64,000 nt of DNA from Burkholderiales bacterium (lineage in GTDB: Bacteria; Pseudomonadota; Gammaproteobacteria; Burkholderiales; SG8-41). The DNA is taken from NCBI GenBank assembly GCA_022841375.1, contig JALHRQ010000008.1, positions 62,001-126,000 on the forward strand, written 5' to 3'. Under the pieces are notes generated by a model. The model saw only the letters and a list, made by a program, of their open reading frames with translations. It was not told the DNA's origin and made no database searches. Position numbers and translations under genes: made by a program. Below are positions 59,324-64,000 of this stretch, one piece after another. Position 1 is the first letter of the stretch; the number at the start of each line of letters is the position of its first letter.

Positions 59324-60419
59324 GCTTGCGCTGCGCCACGTTCTTCTGGCCGTGTCGGTGGCGCTGGGTACGGTGATGGTCGCCGCGCCGGCCGCGGCCC
59401 AGGTTAACGTCGAGATCGCAATACCCGGCGTAAACATCGGCATCTATCAACCGGTCTATCCCGAACTGGTGCTGGTGCCCGGTTACCCGGTGTATTACGC
59501 GCCTCAGGCGCGGGCGAACACCTTTTTTTACGACGGCTATTACTGGGTGTTCCATGAGGACCGTTGGTACATGAGCGACTGGTACGACGGTCCCTGGGAT
59601 CTGGTTGATCCGTACTCCGTGCCGTTGTTCGTGCTGCGGGTGCCAGTGCGCTATTACGTCAATCCGCCGGTGTATTTCAACGGTTGGATACTGGCGGCGC
59701 CGCCGCGCTGGGACCTGCACTGGGGCCCGCGCTGGGTGCAGCACCGCCATGGCTGGAATCACTGGGACCACCGTTCTGTGCCGCGGGCTGCACCGCCGCC
59801 GGTGTATCAGCGGCACTATGCCGGCGAGCGTTATCCACGCCGCGAATACCAGCATGAACTGCGCGACCGGCATTACCGTTATCAGCCGCGCGACTCAGGG
59901 GTGCGCCAGCAGGCACAGGAACAACCATTGCCACGGACATCAATTCCGCCGCAATCTGGGGCGCAGGGCCATAGCGAGGCGCCGCGTTCGCAGTATCCGC
60001 AACACCAGCGCAATGAAGTACCGCGATACGTGCTGACCCCGGCCCCTCCGCAAGTCCGAGAACCGGTGGCGCAGGAACAGCGGCATTCGCCACGGCAGGA
60101 ATCCGAACGTGAGCGGCGTATCCAACCGGCGCCGCAGACCCAACCGGCAGTTCCGTCCGTGCAGGCGCCGCAACTGCCGCATAATCAGCCGCGTGAGGCA
60201 CGTGAAGAAAGACCACGGCCAGCACCTGTGCATGTTGCGCCTCAATCCCGAGCGCCAGTGATATTCGAGTCGCGGCAATCTGCGCGGTTGGACGCAGGCC
60301 CCCGCGAACCGCGTGAATCCCGGCCCCAGCAAAACCCGCGGCGCGAACCGCAGGGCCGGGGGGATGATCGGGGCCGGGGCCAGGTCGAGCGCGGCCGCGG
60401 ACAGGAACGGGGGCATTAA
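59310..60419 (+). CDS. YXWGXW-repeat-like exported protein
   Basis: The ATG at 59310 gives 369 residues with a signal peptide ending PAAAQV. The first mature 140 residues are Tyr/Trp/Pro-rich (YYAPQARANTFFYDGYYWVFHEDRWYM, RWDLHWGPRWVQHRHGWNHWDHRS), close to the YXWGXW family. The rest is a disordered Pro/Gln/Arg tail. It overlaps the lipoprotein gene, so the two are translationally coupled and probably act together in the envelope. Function unknown. Confidence 0.7.
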   Translation: MAAVKLALRHVLLAVSVALGTVMVAAPAAAQVNVEIAIPGVNIGIYQPVYPELVLVPGYPVYYAPQARANTFFYDGYYWVFHEDRWYMSDWYDGPWDLVDPYSVPLFVLRVPVRYYVNPPVYFNGWILAAPPRWDLHWGPRWVQHRHGWNHWDHRSVPRAAPPPVYQRHYAGERYPRREYQHELRDRHYRYQPRDSGVRQQAQEQPLPRTSIPPQSGAQGHSEAPRSQYPQHQRNEVPRYVLTPAPPQVREPVAQEQRHSPRQESERERRIQPAPQTQPAVPSVQAPQLPHNQPREAREERPRPAPVHVAPQSRAPVIFESRQSARLDAGPREPRESRPQQNPRREPQGRGDDRGRGQVERGRGQERGH

Positions 60420-60538
60420 AGCCACCCGCATTGCACCATAGCGGCGACTTCTGGTGTTTAGAAGGCGCTTGGCCTGAAAGAAATCGTTGCCTTGCCTTGC
60501 AGCTTGTATGATCAGCCGTAGAATCAACGCAGGCTTCC

Positions 60539-61597
60539 ATGTCGGACGGATCATTGATCAACACGCGCAAGTTACGGCTGCTGCTGGAGGCGGTGGCGCT
60601 GGCCATCGCCTGCAGTGCTTATGCCCAGGTCAACGTCGGTCGTGTGCATCTGCCCTATCCCAACGGCAATATCGATCTTTACGCCACGACCGGTCAGTGC
60701 GTGCTGGTTATCGACGGATTGATGGACGATGGCGCGATCAAGGTCCTCAATGAGGCAATGCGGCAGGTGCAGCGCCTGCGCTGTGCCGAACGGATCATGG
60801 TCCTCAACTCGGCCGGCGGCGCACCGGTGTTTGCCTACAGCGTGGCGGATTTTCTCGGAAAGTATGAATTCGATACCGAGATTTTGGACGGCAGCATCTG
60901 CTTTTCCGCGTGCAGCTATGTTTTTCTCGGCGGCCGCAAACGGGTGATCGGTGAACGGGGGAAATTCGGCGTTCACCAGCATTCGCGCGACGGCGTCTGC
61001 GCACTGGCGTTCAGTGACGGTGAAGAAAAACGGATGCGCACCATCATTGGGAAAGCGCTGCCGGCACCGGCGACGAACCGGTTGATCGGCATCATTCTCG
61101 GCACCGACTGCAATACGATGAATCTGCTGTCACGTGAAGATCTCGGTGCGATGTCCATTGCCAACGCGCAGGATTCGCGCATCGACCCGGCCATCCGGCA
61201 GGCGATCGACGCGCGCGAGGCGCAGGTGTTCGAACAGTTCAGAAACGCGGCACGCGGATCATGGACCCGCGCTGCCGGCGACAGGGTGCTGACGGTGTTT
61301 ACGCGCGAGCGTGCGGATCCCACACCCGGCGCTAACCCGACCCTCTGGGCGATGATCAATTATTCCGCGGACAAGGCTGAAATCATCTCCGGAGAAAACT
61401 ACAGGTCGCATGAAATACTCAATGAAATCGACTGCGAACGGCAGACGATTTCGGTGATCCGCAGCGTGTATACACGCGAGCCGATGGGCGCAGGCCCGGT
61501 GGTCTGGAAAACCGGAAGGCTCTCGGCTGTGCCGGTACGGGCCAAAACGCCGACCGAAGCTTTTTACAAGGCGGCTTGCGGACGGCCCCTGCAATGA
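60539..61597 (+). CDS. Exported ClpP/crotonase-like serine protease with surface-adhesin-E-like domain
   Basis: This 352-residue protein has an N-terminal hydrophobic segment (residues 13-29). The middle domain is ClpP-like: LNSAGGAPVFAYSVADFL, ICFSACSYVFLGG with the candidate Ser nucleophile, and KFGVHQHSRD with the candidate His. The C-terminal 90 residues (ILNEIDCERQTISVIRSVYTREPM, PTEAFYKAAC) resemble the surface-adhesin E family. Role unknown; probably a periplasmic hydrolase or binding protein. Confidence 0.72.
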   Translation: MSDGSLINTRKLRLLLEAVALAIACSAYAQVNVGRVHLPYPNGNIDLYATTGQCVLVIDGLMDDGAIKVLNEAMRQVQRLRCAERIMVLNSAGGAPVFAYSVADFLGKYEFDTEILDGSICFSACSYVFLGGRKRVIGERGKFGVHQHSRDGVCALAFSDGEEKRMRTIIGKALPAPATNRLIGIILGTDCNTMNLLSREDLGAMSIANAQDSRIDPAIRQAIDAREAQVFEQFRNAARGSWTRAAGDRVLTVFTRERADPTPGANPTLWAMINYSADKAEIISGENYRSHEILNEIDCERQTISVIRSVYTREPMGAGPVVWKTGRLSAVPVRAKTPTEAFYKAACGRPLQ

Positions 61598-61678
61598 GCG
61601 GCATACAATGGCATCGGAGCCGCTGCTGCTGATCGATCAGAGTATCCGGACTCCATTGAATTCTCACCGGAGGTGGCG

Positions 61679-62653
61679 GTGCAGACACGTGATTGTCGGA
61701 TAGCGGCTTGGAATTTGACTTCTGCGCTGGTGATCGCGGTCAGCGGCTTGGTTCTGGCAGCCGGACTGGCGCATGCGCAAGTCAAATCCGCCAAACCCCC
61801 GCGCAGCGTGGCGGCAAAGCCGCCCAGTCCCCAGCTGCAAAAAGAACTCAGCGAGCAGACCAAAATCTATCAAAGCCGCGGCGAACAGGTGCCTTCCGAT
61901 TACGTGACGGACCGTTCGCTGCTGTCGTATTCGATGACGCTGCTGCCGGAGTTTGACCAGTCACTGGCGAAACTCGGTCCCGCAGACCGCTGGCTGGATG
62001 TCGGCGCAGGCCAGGGTCGGGCAATCCTCGATTATTATGGTGACCGGTTTGACGCGATGCACGCAGAAGGGCGCGAGCAGCGCGGCAGCAAGGCGCGGTC
62101 GGTTGCGTTGTCGATTGAAGATCGCCGCGATGCCCGCTGGCATCAAACCGCGGCGAACCTCGAGCCGGGAAAAATCGAATATCGTTTCGGCAAGCGCATC
62201 CGCGAGTACGCGCCGGATGAACTCGGCCGCTTCAAGCTGGCGACCGATGTTTACGGCGGGTTTTCATATACCGCGCAACTCTCGAACTTTATGGAAAAAC
62301 TGCTGGCCATGCTTGAGGTCAACGGCAGTTTTTACACAGTGCTGATCGACGTCAGTCCGGAACACTGGACCAATCGCCCGGCGACGCCCCGGGTGAACTT
62401 CCAGACCGAAATCATCAATGCCGCGGGTGCAGAAGTCAAAGTCTGCGCCTGGTTGAAGCGCATCAGCTGTGTCGAAGTGAGCTGCGAAGCCGATGCGCGT
62501 TCGACAACCCCCATCGAGCGATACCGCGTCAAAAAAGTCTGCGACAACACGACGGTTCCGGCGCTGGAGTCCACTCACTTTGTCGCCGGCACACCGCCGG
62601 CGCGGCAATTTCAGCTGATTGAGCCCGCGCCTGTTGCGCCGGTTGCGAAATAA
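61679..62653 (+). CDS. Exported methyltransferase-like protein
   Basis: The GTG at 61679, six bases after CGGAGG, gives 324 residues; a GTG two codons earlier is also possible. A signal-like segment (LTSALVIAVSGLVLAAGLAHAQ) is followed by a Rossmann methyltransferase core, with motif I WLDVGAGQGRAILDYY. The following SAM-type motifs are less clear. SAM is not expected in the periplasm, so a true methyltransferase there would be odd; the N-terminal helix could instead be a membrane anchor with the domain in the cytoplasm. Function unknown. Confidence 0.65.
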   Translation: MQTRDCRIAAWNLTSALVIAVSGLVLAAGLAHAQVKSAKPPRSVAAKPPSPQLQKELSEQTKIYQSRGEQVPSDYVTDRSLLSYSMTLLPEFDQSLAKLGPADRWLDVGAGQGRAILDYYGDRFDAMHAEGREQRGSKARSVALSIEDRRDARWHQTAANLEPGKIEYRFGKRIREYAPDELGRFKLATDVYGGFSYTAQLSNFMEKLLAMLEVNGSFYTVLIDVSPEHWTNRPATPRVNFQTEIINAAGAEVKVCAWLKRISCVEVSCEADARSTTPIERYRVKKVCDNTTVPALESTHFVAGTPPARQFQLIEPAPVAPVAK

Positions 62654-62700
62654 CGCAGTTTGCAGGTCTTGTGCATGGCATCAACGAATTTCTCAAACAC

Positions 62701-62728
62701 CGTTCGTCCCTGAGCCTTGTCGAAGGGC
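62701..62728. repeat. Dispersed-repeat fragment (CTGAGCCTTGTCGAAGGG type)
   Basis: The core CCTGAGCCTTGTCGAAGG resembles a short intergenic repeat that recurs in many proteobacterial genomes. Only one copy is seen here, so mobility cannot be judged from the window. Confidence 0.5.
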
Positions 62729-62776
62729 AATTGGCGTAACGGGGTTGGAAGGGCCAAATCCGAACGGTTTTTGATT

Positions 62777-63046
62777 TCAGCGAAAGCGGATTTTCGCCAC
62801 CAGGATGGTCGCTGCCAGCACCAGCGTCACCGCATTGGCGACGATCAGCGGCATGTCGCTGATCAATATGCCGTAGGCCAGCCACAGCATGACGCCCGAC
62901 ACCATCATCAGAAACATCGCGAGCGACACATCGCGGGTTGAACGCGTCTGCCAGACCTTGAAGGCCTGAGGTGCGAATGCAGCAGTGGTCAGCAGGGCGG
63001 CAGCCATGCCGATCCAGGCGGGGGAGAAGGTGAGTTCAGTCATCAT
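62777..63046 (-). CDS. SemiSWEET-family small transporter
   Basis: The ATG at 63046 gives 89 residues with three helices. The PQ-loop signature reads FAPQAFKVWQTRSTRDVSLAMF, and GVMLWLAYGILISDMPLIVANA follows. SemiSWEETs function as dimers and pass sugars across the inner membrane. GTG at 63049 and ATG at 63043 are alternative starts. Confidence 0.85.
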   Translation of the reverse strand: MMTELTFSPAWIGMAAALLTTAAFAPQAFKVWQTRSTRDVSLAMFLMMVSGVMLWLAYGILISDMPLIVANAVTLVLAATILVAKIRFR

Positions 63047-63089
63047 CACTCAAGTTTACCCAATTCCAATTAGAGCTTCAGTGCGCTGG

Positions 63090-63935
63090 TCAACGCTGAG
63101 CCGGAATGGCATCGGGGAAAAAGTCGCGCATCATGAAATCCTCCAGCCCGGAGTTGTCCCGGGCGCGCGCCGAGAGCGTGACTGTGCGCCCCATACGCTG
63201 TGAAACCCAATGGAAGTCCTCCTGGGTGTTTTCGCGAATAAGCGCAATCATCTTGCGCACCACCGCCAGCTGGATGTTGCTGTTGTTGCCGCGGCGGACC
63301 ACGATCAGCTGTTTGGTGTTGCGGTTGATGTTGCTGTTCCAGCCGTAAAAAATGAATTCTGCGTAGTCGTAGCTCATTTGCTCGATCTGGAACATGCCGC
63401 CGCCCTGCCGCGGGTCGTAGCCGAAGGTGCGGTCCCGCTGCGAAGGCAGATTGCCGGCGATGATGCGTCGTGATCGGGATTCGTCATCTTCTACCGCGGG
63501 CGCCGGGACTGGCGTGGTCTCACTGCGGGCGCGGCGCCGTGCTTCGATATAAGAATCCATATCGCCTTCAGCCACTGGGCGCGGGGGTGACGTCACTACC
63601 GGCGCAGGTATGGCCTTGTCGGGTGCGGTTTTGTTCAGGGCGATGACCGGGGGCGCAGGCTGTGGCGGCGGGGTCGCTGGCGGGCGCTGCGCCCGCGGTG
63701 CCGGTGGCGCGGGTGCGGGGCTCAAGCGCCGCACCGCGGGTGCCGACGGTGCCAGTCGCAGCGTCAAAGCGGGGGACTGATCCGAGAGTTCACCGATTTT
63801 CGGCAACTGCACCTTGATTGGCGGCAGTTCCCATAGTGCGAGCAGGTGGAAGAGGACCGACAGCGCAATCATCACCCAGATTCTGGGGATGACCACGTTA
63901 TTACAGCTGCGGTATGCGTCGATCCGGTTGTTCAT
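63090..63935 (-). CDS. Membrane-anchored proline-rich protein, unknown (TonB-like architecture)
   Basis: The ATG at 63935 gives 281 residues. A single N-terminal helix (VIPRIWVMIALSVLFHLLALWEL) is followed by a Pro/Ala-rich linker (about 75-110) and a C-terminal folded domain (RTFGYDPRQGGGMFQIEQMSYDYAEFIFYGW, onwards). The architecture is like TonB/TolA-type periplasmic proteins, but no TonB signature is visible. The last 62 bp of the window hold no gene. Confidence 0.65.
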   Translation of the reverse strand: MNNRIDAYRSCNNVVIPRIWVMIALSVLFHLLALWELPPIKVQLPKIGELSDQSPALTLRLAPSAPAVRRLSPAPAPPAPRAQRPPATPPPQPAPPVIALNKTAPDKAIPAPVVTSPPRPVAEGDMDSYIEARRRARSETTPVPAPAVEDDESRSRRIIAGNLPSQRDRTFGYDPRQGGGMFQIEQMSYDYAEFIFYGWNSNINRNTKQLIVVRRGNNSNIQLAVVRKMIALIRENTQEDFHWVSQRMGRTVTLSARARDNSGLEDFMMRDFFPDAIPAQR

Positions 63936-64000
63936 CAATCTATCGTTACAATGCGACGTTTCGTTTGAACGCGAGGCGGGATTACGGGGTAGCGATAATC

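Noticed and set aside
1-64000. tRNA, rRNA, CRISPR, IS or prophage genes
   Set aside because: None found by eye on either strand; a tRNA-finding program could still reveal a small one.

Overview
The window looks like chromosomal DNA of a GC-rich betaproteobacterium, order not determinable from what I can see. The reasons are the rpsP-rimM-trmD-rplS ribosomal operon, four scattered Bug/TctC-type periplasmic binding proteins without membrane partners, a PEP-CTERM protein, and SlyX, YajD and YcaO homologues. I see no rRNA, tRNA, CRISPR array, insertion sequence or prophage.

Layout. 1-2.8 kb: the end of a nitroreductase, then rpsP-rimM-trmD-rplS with a terminator. 2.9-4.6 kb: a secreted helical-repeat protein. 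4.6-18.3 kb: the most distinctive region. A GntR/HutC-type regulator, with a clean palindromic operator, is divergent from a long same-strand run: SuyA/SuyB-like sulfolactate sulfo-lyase subunits, a TPP enzyme, succinate-dehydrogenase-like B, C and D subunits, a cysteine-type sulfatase, a TctC protein, a class I fumarase/tartrate-dehydratase-like alpha/beta pair, an SdhA-like flavoprotein, a second TctC protein and an Ldh2/ComC-type 2-hydroxyacid dehydrogenase. Together these could run a TCA-like sequence (dehydrogenate, hydrate, then cleave or oxidise) on a succinate analogue. I propose a sulfonate such as 3-sulfopropanoate going to sulfolactate, then pyruvate plus sulfite. That is inference, not proof.

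18.4-34 kb: recQ, a metallo-beta-lactamase-fold protein, a TfdA/TauD-family dioxygenase, an OmpA-like lipoprotein, an FMN-dependent 2-hydroxyacid oxidase, small membrane or secreted proteins, S4 and SlyX proteins, a serine hydrolase, a VOC protein, a PaaI thioesterase, a TctC protein, a carboxymuconolactone-decarboxylase-family protein, a lone class III cyclase-like domain and an enolase-superfamily protein. 34-43 kb: a SulP-STAS-cNMP transporter, a TctC protein, a PEP-CTERM protein, a DksA-type zinc-finger protein, a second cis-prenyltransferase-like protein, a DUF1499 protein, ycaO, yajD and a CadD-family protein. 43-54 kb: an exported amidohydrolase/DoxX/metallo-hydrolase operon, a MazG-like protein, a DUF1993 protein, an M32 carboxypeptidase, and a PAP2/EptA lipid-A-modification pair. 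54-64 kb: a PLD-like membrane protein, an XRE/IrrE-like regulator divergent from a ketopantoate-reductase-like gene across an array of TTGTGAA boxes, and several exported proteins of unknown role.

A second notable signal crosses the whole window. A 19-bp AT-rich motif, ATAANNNWTTGTTTTTAWW, occurs six times in intergenic DNA (about 0.63, 9.57, 18.3, 23.6, 32.2 and 54.0 kb), with two degenerate copies. Several copies sit directly before start codons. It behaves like a regulon operator or a small dispersed element that the genes do not explain.
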